From: UKL13-3 sp964392775 | GTDB lineage: Bacteria; Bacteroidota; Bacteroidia; UKL13-3 | Reading direction: 5' to 3' | Assembly: GCA_964392775.1 (NCBI GenBank) | Contig: CAYMRD010000022.1 | Location: forward strand, 1 to 42,875 | DNA length: 42,875 nucleotides | In this document: piece after piece, positions 28,080-35,946 of the stretch | Position numbering within the stretch: the stretch's first letter is position 1 | Layout of the letters: each line of letters opens with the position of its first letter | Made by a program: the position numbers and the translations under genes | Notes under the pieces: model-generated | Databases searched by the model: none | Told to the model about the DNA's origin: nothing | What the model saw: the letters and a program-made list of their open reading frames with translations, nothing else

Positions 28080-28866
28080 TAGCGAACAACGCTGCAAACA
28101 AGCAGGTGATTTGGCCCGCACAGTAGGGGCCTTTATCCGCAGCGAAGCATCCGGGTTTTCGATGGATGTGGTGGAAGAAAAAAGTTTCAACCAGTTGGTT
28201 TCGTATGTTGACAAAACTGCCGAAGAACAATTGGTGAAAGGCTTGTTCGGCATTTTTCCGGAAGCCGGATTCATTACCGAAGAACAAACCATCGCCACCG
28301 AACAAAAAGAATACATGTGGGTGATCGATCCCTTGGATGGCACCACTAATTTTATTCATCAGATTCCGGTATACAGCATCAGCATTGGTTTGTTGCGCAA
28401 CAATATCCCTGTGATGGGAATTGTGTATGAAGTAAACCGTGATGAATTGTTTTATGCCTGGGAAGGCAGCAAAGCGTATTTGAACGGTGCCGAAATTTCG
28501 GTGAAACAAAATCCGGAATTATCGAAATCGTTGCTTGCAACCGGGTTTCCCTATTACGATTTTGATGGCATGAAAGGCTACCTTGAAGTGTTGCAATATT
28601 TTATGCAACATACACAGGGCATGCGCAGAATGGGTAGTGCAGCTGTTGATTTAGCCTATGTAGCCTGTGGACGGTTCGATGGATTTTTTGAATATGGATT
28701 GAGTCCGTGGGATGTGGCGGGCGGAGCATTTATTGTGCAACAAGCAGGTGGCAAAGTATGCACTTTCTCAGGCGGTGATGATTATATCTTCGGACGTTCT
28801 ATTGTGGCTTCGTCAACATCTTTATACGATCCGTTTTTCGAGATTATACGTAAGTCTTTTAAATAA
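28066..28866 (+). CDS. Inositol monophosphatase family protein (SuhB/CysQ-like)
   Basis: 266 residues. Metal-site motifs are complete: PEAGFITEEQ (Glu72/Glu73), WVIDPLDGTTNFIH (Asp88, Asp91) and SPWDVAGGAFIVQQAGG (about 218-234). These enzymes hydrolyse inositol monophosphate or related phosphoesters with Mg2+. The gene starts inside the last codons of the pseudouridine synthase gene (ATGAGTCTGAATAA), so it is the third gene of that operon. No hairpin terminator is obvious downstream. Confidence 0.93.
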   Translation: MSLNNSEQRCKQAGDLARTVGAFIRSEASGFSMDVVEEKSFNQLVSYVDKTAEEQLVKGLFGIFPEAGFITEEQTIATEQKEYMWVIDPLDGTTNFIHQIPVYSISIGLLRNNIPVMGIVYEVNRDELFYAWEGSKAYLNGAEISVKQNPELSKSLLATGFPYYDFDGMKGYLEVLQYFMQHTQGMRRMGSAAVDLAYVACGRFDGFFEYGLSPWDVAGGAFIVQQAGGKVCTFSGGDDYIFGRSIVASSTSLYDPFFEIIRKSFK

Positions 28867-29502
28867 GAAGGGTTCACGGTTTACTGATCACAGGTCACTG
28901 TGTAACGTCTTGCGGAATAGAAAATGTCAGACTGTCCCGATAGCCATTAGGGCGAAGTCAGATTTTTTTGCTGTGAAACCCTATTGCTCACAGATGCCTC
29001 AGATTTACACAGATGCACCTTCGGTGAGTGAAGAGTCAGTTCGGGTAGCTGGCAGGGCTGTGGGCTGTGCGTATCGAGAACATTTCACCCAGAATGTTTT
29101 GCTCACAGATGCCACGGATTTGCACAGAAAACACCTTTCTTAGCACCTGTCGTTTGCATCAAGCCCGATAGTTATCGGGATCGCTCGATCTGACAGGAGT
29201 ATTGTGCTAAATTAACCTGAATATGTGCGTGGGTCATGCCGAGCGGAGTCGAGACATGAGGAAGGGGTTATGGGCTGCGCGTATCGAGAACATTTTATTA
29301 GAGAATTTCACACAGAGAAAAAATCAAAGGAGCACAGAGTGCACAAAGGAAGACTTACTCGCGACAATACTCTGTGGTTCTCTGTGAATTCTTTGTGTGC
29401 TCTGTGAGAATACATTTGTCTTCGTATCCAATCCGCGTAAATCCGCGTCATCTGCGGGGGCTTCGACTTCGCTCAGCCGCCCCCTCGAACATTCTGCTGT
29501 GG
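28867..29502. repeat. Gene-free stretch of degenerate dispersed repeats
   Basis: No credible gene in 636 bp. It contains CACAGATGCC...TTTACACAG-type repeats (28990-29017, 29104-29127) and a repeated unit GGGCTG(T/C)GCGTATCGAGAAC (29060, 29272). There is a small palindrome CCCGATAGTTATCGGG (29164) and an imperfect hairpin CACAGAGTGCACAAAG / CTTTGTGTGCTCTGTG (29333-29348, 29391-29406). A GGGGGC...GCCGCCCC stem at 29456-29484 may end the lnt transcript. These phrases resemble spacer repeats seen in many Bacteroidota genomes. Confidence 0.65.
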
Positions 29503-31104
29503 TTATAACGCTTCTCTTCTACTCCTGATAAACGCCATCACAAACAAAATCACGGGCAACAACTCAATATACCCGGCATACTTCACATAAAAGGTTTCAC
29601 CACGCAAATATTGCAACGTAGCTTGTTGTGCAGCAGGTGTCCACCATTCGGTTTGCGAAATCACATTTCCTTTATCATCAATAAATCCTGAGATGCCTGT
29701 ATTGGCCGAGCGTGCAATATACCTGCGGGTTTCGATGGCGCGTAAACGGGCGTACTCGAAATGTTGTTTGTATCCTGCTGTATTGCCCCACCATCCATCA
29801 TTGGTTACAATGCATAAGAGCCCGGCACCCTGGCGCACATATTCGGTCACGTATTCGCCAAACACGCTCTCATAGCAAATTACAGGCGCAATGAATTGCG
29901 CCTGCCCAATTGAGAAATTTCCGGCTGTTTCATTTCTCCCTAAGCTGCCTGCTGTTCCTCCTAAATTAATGGCAGCTTCTCCCAAAAAGCTAAATACCTG
30001 CTGGTAAGGCATGCTCTCAACACCCGGCACCAGTTTGGCCTTATGGTAAATTTGTATCGAATCGGTTTGGTTGATGAGAAAGGCAGTATTAAACGCATCG
30101 TAAAAATAGCTTTCATTGTATTTGCGAGCTGTTATTGTTTTTTGTGCGGCAGGGTAAAACTTGTATGAGTCGGCACCCGAAAGAATAACTGTATTGGGAT
30201 GTGCTTGCAAAAATTGTTTCACTGCTGTAACAGTTGGTTCTTCCCGCAAATGATCTTCATCCAATCCGCCTTGCAAAGCTGTTTCGGGGAAACAAAGCAA
30301 ACGTGTATTGCTGTCGGTTACTGTTGTTGCCAGATTTAACAAGCTCTGGGTTTGCTGGATGGGTGTCATCCCCTCAAACTTATCGGTATACGGATTAATA
30401 TTGGGTTGAACCACGGCTACCGTTATTGGAATGCCAACAGGTTTGTAGTTGCTCAGCACATACCACGATAAAAACAAAGGCGCAAATCCGATGAAAAACA
30501 CAAGGTTCATGCAACGTGAAATATTGATGCGCTGGCTATTTTCTTTCCAATAAACAATCAGTCGGTAGAACTTGATATTAGCATACAGCACCCAAAAACT
30601 TCCGCCCACCACACCAGTAAACTCATACCATTGAACAGCCATAGGGAAGGATGCAAAGGCATTGCCCAACGAAAGCCAGGGCCAGCTAAACTCCCAGGTA
30701 TGATGAAGGTATTCAAACGATAACCAAGCAGTTATCAAAATCCATTCGGCATGTGAGGCTGCTGTTTTTTTTGCGCTGATATGATACACCAATATGGGCA
30801 AACACATCATGAGGGTATTGATGAAAAAGGCTGCTAAAGCGCCTTCCCAAGAAGCATTCACCAACCAATACGTATTGCCAAGGTTCCAAACAAAAAAAGT
30901 AAGGAAGACATAAGCTAAAACGACTCCTACACCAGCTCCTGATTCTCGGAGTTTGCGCTCGATAAACAACAATGGGATAAAGGCGAAAAACAAAGCAGGC
31001 ACTACCGATATCGGTTGCCAGCTGATGCTAAACAATGCGGCACTTAGCAAACTAAGGCCTGCCAGCTGTAAATGTGTTTTTATTGTTGACATAAGACCCT
31101 GCAA
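29503..31104 (-). CDS. lnt: Apolipoprotein N-acyltransferase
   Basis: 533 residues (or 529 from ATG 31092, MSTIKTHLQ). The first 215 residues contain six or so hydrophobic helices. A periplasmic carbon-nitrogen hydrolase domain follows (about 220-510) with the three catalytic positions in context: Glu in LLCFPETALQGG, Lys in YHKAKLVPGVESMP and Cys in APVICYESVFGEYV. A last TM helix is at about 510-527. It adds the third acyl chain to outer-membrane lipoproteins. It stands alone, followed by the repeat-rich gap and preceded by a gene-poor 367-bp region. Confidence 0.94.
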   Translation of the reverse strand: MQGLMSTIKTHLQLAGLSLLSAALFSISWQPISVVPALFFAFIPLLFIERKLRESGAGVGVVLAYVFLTFFVWNLGNTYWLVNASWEGALAAFFINTLMMCLPILVYHISAKKTAASHAEWILITAWLSFEYLHHTWEFSWPWLSLGNAFASFPMAVQWYEFTGVVGGSFWVLYANIKFYRLIVYWKENSQRINISRCMNLVFFIGFAPLFLSWYVLSNYKPVGIPITVAVVQPNINPYTDKFEGMTPIQQTQSLLNLATTVTDSNTRLLCFPETALQGGLDEDHLREEPTVTAVKQFLQAHPNTVILSGADSYKFYPAAQKTITARKYNESYFYDAFNTAFLINQTDSIQIYHKAKLVPGVESMPYQQVFSFLGEAAINLGGTAGSLGRNETAGNFSIGQAQFIAPVICYESVFGEYVTEYVRQGAGLLCIVTNDGWWGNTAGYKQHFEYARLRAIETRRYIARSANTGISGFIDDKGNVISQTEWWTPAAQQATLQYLRGETFYVKYAGYIELLPVILFVMAFIRSRREAL

Positions 31105-31471
31105 TATGGGCCATTTTTAAACACATATCAAATGATAATGTGGCTAATCACTGATGTTAATAGGGGTTAACGGCCCGCGGCTTTGCGTTCGGGCGGGATT
31201 AGAAGTACAAACGCTCAACCTTGCACCAAGGTTAATAAAAAGCATTAATGTTCAATTTGCCAATTAGCCTGCCTGACCAAACCCGCTGTTAGCAGATGCT
31301 TTTCTCCGTTTGTCTGTGTCGTAATCTGTCAAACTACTTGTCAATTGGGATTTATATGTTTTAACTGTTTTGATTTGAAAGGTGGAAAGAATAATATTGA
31401 GCCTCTTTTTAGTAATTTCAGGCAATTGCATGTCCGTTTGCTTTTAGATGTAGATATTGTGTATTCTTTGT
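31105..31471. other. Intergenic region with a palindromic boundary-like element (31166-31297)
   Basis: No gene seen. At one end is GGTTAACGGCCCGCGG, with GGGCGGGATT close by; about 115 bp on is AAACCCGCTGTTAGCAGATG. The ends share an inverted TAAC(A/G)GC motif. It resembles dispersed noncoding elements of Bacteroidota and is of attC-like size, but the core sites do not match the integron consensus exactly. It lies between a core gene (lnt) and the AT-rich operon ending at 31472. Confidence 0.4.
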
Positions 31472-31846
31472 TCACCAAGTCTTTTCAAAAGAATCTTTAT
31501 TAAAATCCTTATTCCTTTCTTTAAACAAACTTTGCTCAGTGTTTTTCAATGTCAGTTGATTTGGTGCTCCGAAAAATTTAGAAAGATAGGCTAATGGTAT
31601 CAAAAAGAGGATGTAGGTTAGCGACAATAGAATATTTGGAACTATCAAGCTAACTATCCAAGTTGTTTTTATCCAGACAAAGTTTATTCTTTTCGCAAAG
31701 AAGTCTGATAATAACCCCAAAATTCCAATAATAACAGAAATATTTATTGCCCATTGCCATTTAGTTACAAAATAAACAACAAGAAAACCTACAGTTACTA
31801 CTAAAATTGTTTTGATGGGTTCAGGCTTTAAATGTCTTCTGTCCAT
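31472..31846 (-). CDS. SxtJ-like membrane protein
   Basis: 124 residues from ATG 31846 (MDRRHLKPEPIKTILVV), 4 nt after the stop of the DUF5989 gene. The longer frame to 31903 would overlap that gene by 53 nt and adds no conserved sequence. Three or so TM helices are visible: VVTVGFLVVYFVTKW, ISVIIGILGLLSDFF and ILLSLTYILFLIPLAYL. SxtJ-family proteins are typically encoded beside a DUF5989 protein and a NodU/CmcH carbamoyltransferase, exactly as here. Biochemical role unknown; probably a membrane partner of the modification enzyme. Last gene of the eleven-gene block. Confidence 0.8.
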   Translation of the reverse strand: MDRRHLKPEPIKTILVVTVGFLVVYFVTKWQWAINISVIIGILGLLSDFFAKRINFVWIKTTWIVSLIVPNILLSLTYILFLIPLAYLSKFFGAPNQLTLKNTEQSLFKERNKDFNKDSFEKTW

Positions 31847-31850
31847 GTAA

Positions 31851-32000
31851 TTAAAATAAGGTATATATGAATGGCGCAATAACACTACTACTACCAAATA
31901 CAATTAAAAAACCAATCAATAATAGTATGATTATAATTGGAGCTAACCAAAATTTCTTACGCTCCCTCATAAATAGCCATAAATCCTTTAAAAACTCCAT
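31851..32000 (-). CDS. DUF5989-like small membrane protein (49 aa)
   Basis: A 49-residue frame from ATG 32000: MEFLKDLWLFMRERKKFWL, then a single hydrophobic helix (PIIIILLLIGFLIVFGSSS) and a short tail (VIAPFIYTLF). The pattern, length and position between a carbamoyltransferase and an SxtJ-like gene fit the DUF5989 family, always small, with one TM helix. It starts 12 nt after the carbamoyltransferase stop and ends 4 nt before the SxtJ-like start. Function unknown. Confidence 0.85.
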   Translation of the reverse strand: MEFLKDLWLFMRERKKFWLAPIIIILLLIGFLIVFGSSSVIAPFIYTLF

Positions 32001-32012
32001 TACTATTGATTT

Positions 32013-33878
32013 TTAATCCATTTTAAATTTAAGCATCCATTTTTCTTTATTCTGCCAATCGGATTGTTCGGTTTTGCAATAAACAAAATCACCAATTACA
32101 AGGTAATCCATTTCCGTACTCATAAAGCAGCGGTAAGCATCATGCGGGGTGCAGACAATCGGCTCGCCCCGCACATTAAAGCTGGTATTTACCACAAGTC
32201 CGTAGCCTGTTTGTTTTTTAAATGCGTTTATCAGTTCCCAATATCGCGGGTTGGTTTCTTTATGCACGGTTTGTATGCGGGCAGAAAAATCTAAATGCGT
32301 GATAGATTGCACATCGCTTCTTTCGTAATATAATCTTTCCCAAAGCGGTAAATCATAATAGTTTTCGGGTAGTTTTTTTCTTTTTTCTTCCTTAACGGGA
32401 GCTACAATAAGCATATATGGCGATAGTGTTTTCAAATCAAAATAATCTGCAACATCTTCCGCCAGCACAGAAGGTGCAAATGGTCTGAATCCTTCACGGT
32501 ATTTGATTTTAAGATTCAGTTTTTTCAGCATTTCGGGATTTCTCGCATCGCCTAAAATGCTCCTGTTTCCCAACGCTCTTGGGCCAAATTCCATTTTTCC
32601 CTGAAACCATCCTACCACATTTCCTTCCGCTAATCTGCCTGCTGTAAATTCAGTTAATTCAGAAAAATTATCGTATTTGGTAAACACGGATTTTGCTTTC
32701 CTGTTCATCAACTGAATTTCTTTTTCGGAATAATCAGGACCTAAATACGAACCGAACATTTGGTCGCTTTGATTGTTACAAATTCGTGCTTCATCAAAAT
32801 ACATATAGCTTGCCGCCAATGCCGCTCCCAACGCTCCTCCCGCATCGCCTGCTGCGGGTTGAATGTAGATGTCTTTGAAAATATTTTCGCGCAGCAGCTT
32901 GCCGTTGGCAACACAATTCAATGCGACACCTCCCGCCATGCACAGGTAATCCGCTCCTGTAATTCTTTTCGCTTCAACCGCCATTTTAAGCACGATTTCT
33001 TCGGTAACTATTTGAATGGCTAATGCAAGATTGCAATGCTTTTGTTCCAAATCTGCTTCCGCTTCCCTGCGTTTAAACCCGAATAATTTTTCCCATTTTT
33101 TATCATGCACCATTCTCAGCCCCGTGGCATAATTAAAATAGCTTTGATTGAGCCACACCGAGCCGTCATTTTTTATATCAACTAATTGTGATTTTATGAT
33201 TTGAATATAATCATGCGTTTCTTTCGCGTTCGGATTTCCGTAAGGAGCTAATCCCATCAATTTATATTCGCCAGAATTAACGGTGAAGCCGAGATAATAA
33301 GTAAACGCGCTGTAAAGCAAACCCACCGAGTGCGGGAATTCCATTTCCTTTAATATCCTGATTTTTCCACCCTCGCCAATACCGATGGATGCTGTACACC
33401 ATTCTCCCACTCCATCAATAGTTAAAATGGCTGCTTTTTCATGAGGCGATGGGAAAAAGGCGCTTGCGGCATGAGATAAATGATGTTCAGGAAATAACAG
33501 CTTTACTTTTTTCTTGTCGTAATTACCTACTTCTTTCAGCCCGTCATAAAGCAATTTTTTAAGAAACACTTTTTCGTTCAGCCAAACGGGAATCGCCTTT
33601 AAGAAAGAAATCAGTCCTTTGGGAGCAAACGCATAATAGGTTTGTAATAAACGTTCAAATTTCAATAACGGCTTGTCATAAAAAACGATGGCATCTAATT
33701 CGTCTATTTCCAGACCTGCTTCTTCGAGACAATATTTGATTGCATTGGTCGGAAAATTGGGTGTATGCTTATCTCTGGTAAACCGCTCCTCTTGTGCTGC
33801 CGCAATAATTTTTCCTCCAACTATGAACGCGGCAGCAGAATCATGGTAAAATGCTGATATGCCTAATATTCTTTTCAA
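32013..33878 (-). CDS. NodU/CmcH-family carbamoyltransferase
   Basis: 621 residues. N-terminal Kae1-like domain: ILGISAFYHDSAAAFIVGG, EERFTRDKH, then LFPEHHLSHAASAFFPSP (about 130-147). The C-terminal YrdC-like part includes FGPRALGNRSILGDARNP (about 432-449) and FNVRGEPIVCTPHDAYRCF. The family uses carbamoyl phosphate and ATP to carbamoylate hydroxyls on sugars or natural products. Translation starts with TTG at 33878, directly after the TAG of the preceding gene; no ATG lies nearby and the family N-terminus (KRILGISAFYHDSAA) requires this start. Followed by DUF5989 and SxtJ-like genes, its common partners. Confidence 0.92.
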   Translation of the reverse strand: MKRILGISAFYHDSAAAFIVGGKIIAAAQEERFTRDKHTPNFPTNAIKYCLEEAGLEIDELDAIVFYDKPLLKFERLLQTYYAFAPKGLISFLKAIPVWLNEKVFLKKLLYDGLKEVGNYDKKKVKLLFPEHHLSHAASAFFPSPHEKAAILTIDGVGEWCTASIGIGEGGKIRILKEMEFPHSVGLLYSAFTYYLGFTVNSGEYKLMGLAPYGNPNAKETHDYIQIIKSQLVDIKNDGSVWLNQSYFNYATGLRMVHDKKWEKLFGFKRREAEADLEQKHCNLALAIQIVTEEIVLKMAVEAKRITGADYLCMAGGVALNCVANGKLLRENIFKDIYIQPAAGDAGGALGAALAASYMYFDEARICNNQSDQMFGSYLGPDYSEKEIQLMNRKAKSVFTKYDNFSELTEFTAGRLAEGNVVGWFQGKMEFGPRALGNRSILGDARNPEMLKKLNLKIKYREGFRPFAPSVLAEDVADYFDLKTLSPYMLIVAPVKEEKRKKLPENYYDLPLWERLYYERSDVQSITHLDFSARIQTVHKETNPRYWELINAFKKQTGYGLVVNTSFNVRGEPIVCTPHDAYRCFMSTEMDYLVIGDFVYCKTEQSDWQNKEKWMLKFKMD

Positions 33879-34499
33879 CTATTTTCTTAGCTCAATTAAC
33901 ACTTTTTGATGAATAACTGATAACAACGAGTCACTTTTCTCATGCACGTTTTTAATCTCCCTATCAAATATCGAATACAAGCTATCCGATTGGTACGAAC
34001 TATAATTAGCCAACTTGGATTGGGGGATTATTTTGAAAATAATCACTATTTGAGAAATAGCACTATCTAATTTAAAGTTAAAATAATCATCAAAATCTTT
34101 CAAATCAACATATAAATTGAGTAGCTTGTAGTCTTTTTTAAACTTAGCTAAACTCTCAGAGAATTCCATGTTGTCAGAATGAATATTATTATACTTATCC
34201 ATGAACCTTTTCTTATAGAAGACCTTGCTTTTTATGGGAGTATTCGGGTAAGAGAAGATTTTTTCACTTAGGTGCATGTCCCATTCATCTATAAATCCTG
34301 TTATTAATCTGTCCTTATAGACGGAAAAACTATAAGAAAAATTGGCGTATAATTCCTCAATATGTTTCTTTCTACTCTCTTTTAAGTCAACCTTTTTGCT
34401 ATAATTTAAAGAAATAAAAGAGATGACTCCCCCCAATAGGACTCCAATAAATCCAATATATGTTGGATGTTGATTTAAATAACCGAGTATTTTTTTCAT
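33879..34499 (-). CDS. Uncharacterised membrane-anchored protein
   Basis: 206 residues; I do not recognise a family. One N-terminal TM helix (about 14-32, YIGFIGVLLGGVISFISLN) is followed by a charged, mostly helical region (KKVDLKESRKKHIEELYANF, and so on) without cysteines or obvious catalytic motifs. AT-rich like its neighbours. It begins 17 nt after the MBOAT gene and its TAG abuts the TTG start of the carbamoyltransferase, so translation of the two is likely coupled. It might be a scaffold for the modification enzymes; that is only a guess from position. Confidence 0.75.
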   Translation of the reverse strand: MKKILGYLNQHPTYIGFIGVLLGGVISFISLNYSKKVDLKESRKKHIEELYANFSYSFSVYKDRLITGFIDEWDMHLSEKIFSYPNTPIKSKVFYKKRFMDKYNNIHSDNMEFSESLAKFKKDYKLLNLYVDLKDFDDYFNFKLDSAISQIVIIFKIIPQSKLANYSSYQSDSLYSIFDREIKNVHEKSDSLLSVIHQKVLIELRK

Positions 34500-34516
34500 A
34501 TAAAATCTGAATGAAG

Positions 34517-35935
34517 TTAGAACCTAAAATACAAAAATTCCTGTCCACCAATATCTCCCCAAAGTATAATTGTAACTATGCAAATACAAACAAATATGGA
34601 ATTAACAATTATTTCTTTTCCTGAAACGGGAACAGTATCAGTAAGGCGGGAAATTATTTTAGTCTGTGTAAAAAGTATAGTTGTCAAGATGGTGAGCAAG
34701 TAAAGTATGTTGGTTGTCGAGAAGTAATGATTTATTGTGTTAGAAGTTGTCCAGTCAGAAAATGAGATAATGCTTTTAAGTATTGCAATCAGTTCAGAAA
34801 TATTATCAGTTCTAAAAATGAGCCATGTCAGGGAAATTAAAATAAAAAAAAGAATTGTCCAAAATGGCTGAATAAATTTTCTTAAAGGTTTTGAACTATT
34901 AATAGAAAAAAATCTTGTGATTACGTCTTCTGATAAATACAAGAACGCATGTGTTGCTCCCCAAAGAATGAAATTGAAAGTAGCACCATGCCAAAATCCA
35001 CTTATAAGAAATGTAACGAGAATTGATAAGCAAAAAAGTAAATAGTTTTTTTTGTTTCCACCCAATGGTATGTAGATGTAATCTCGCATCCATTTGGAAA
35101 GAGTGATATGCCATTTGTGCCAAAAGTCCTTAAAAGATTTTGCGGAATATGGATTTACAAAATTGATGTTAATTGTAAATCCCAAAATTCTACCAACACC
35201 AATAGCAATAAGTGAATAGCCCCAAAAGTCAAAGTAAATTTGAAATGAATAAAGTAAAGCAGCTATTGAAATGGAAAGTCCGTCCTGCTCGAGATATGAG
35301 TTGAATATTGGAGTTATTATTAGTGCAATCTTATCAGCAATGACCAACTTGCAGAAGTAGCCCCAAAGCATAGTCTTAAATCCGATAATTATATTTTCAG
35401 AAACAAATACCTTACGATTAGAAAACTGTGGAATAAGTTCATTCGCCCTATGAATCGGACCCGATATTGATTGAGGGAAAAAACTAAGAAAAAGCGAAAC
35501 GTCTTTGAACCGTAATTCGTCCTGATATTTTTTACTTCTGATATCAACCAGTAAACCAATTGCTTGCAGAGAGTAAAAGGAAATGCCGATTGGGAAAATA
35601 AAAAAGTTGAAAAATTTATCCTGTGAGCTAATATTTACAGGAAGTTGATTGGCAAACGCAAGTGTGTATTTTGCGACAATCAGTTGAAGTAGTATCAAGA
35701 ATATTCCGGCAATAAGAAACGGTTTGTTGTTCGCTTCTGTTTTGATTTTAGAAGCGAAAAAATAAGTAATTAAAGTAGTAAGGAGAAGATAGATAAGATT
35801 GAAAGCATTTGCATAGGAATAGAAAAGCCAACTGCCTCCAAGTAATACAAGAAGCCTTTTTTTAGCATCAACAGAAAAATATACTCCTGTGAATAAGACA
35901 AAAAAAACAATGAATGATATAGAGTTAAAAGGCAT
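34517..35935 (-). CDS. MBOAT-family membrane O-acyltransferase (AlgI/DltB-like)
   Basis: 472 residues with about 11 TM helices. MBOAT hallmarks: FPQSISGPIHRANELIPQF (about 153-171), YFDFWGYSLIAIGVGRILGF, NPYSAKSFKDFWHKWHITLSKWMRDYIYIPLGGN (about 262-295) and the histidine motif ISGFWHGATFNFILWGATHA (about 312-331). These proteins move acyl groups, usually acetyl, across the membrane onto surface polysaccharides or other acceptors, commonly with an SGNH-type partner; one is encoded just upstream (11-nt gap). Acceptor unknown. Confidence 0.93.
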   Translation of the reverse strand: MPFNSISFIVFFVLFTGVYFSVDAKKRLLVLLGGSWLFYSYANAFNLIYLLLTTLITYFFASKIKTEANNKPFLIAGIFLILLQLIVAKYTLAFANQLPVNISSQDKFFNFFIFPIGISFYSLQAIGLLVDIRSKKYQDELRFKDVSLFLSFFPQSISGPIHRANELIPQFSNRKVFVSENIIIGFKTMLWGYFCKLVIADKIALIITPIFNSYLEQDGLSISIAALLYSFQIYFDFWGYSLIAIGVGRILGFTININFVNPYSAKSFKDFWHKWHITLSKWMRDYIYIPLGGNKKNYLLFCLSILVTFLISGFWHGATFNFILWGATHAFLYLSEDVITRFFSINSSKPLRKFIQPFWTILFFILISLTWLIFRTDNISELIAILKSIISFSDWTTSNTINHYFSTTNILYLLTILTTILFTQTKIISRLTDTVPVSGKEIIVNSIFVCICIVTIILWGDIGGQEFLYFRF

Positions 35936-35946
35936 AATCTATTAAA

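Noticed and set aside
28712..29407. Two frames after the inositol monophosphatase gene (143 and 60 codons)
   Set aside because: They run through the repeat-rich gap, share its repeats, and show no domain or start signal.
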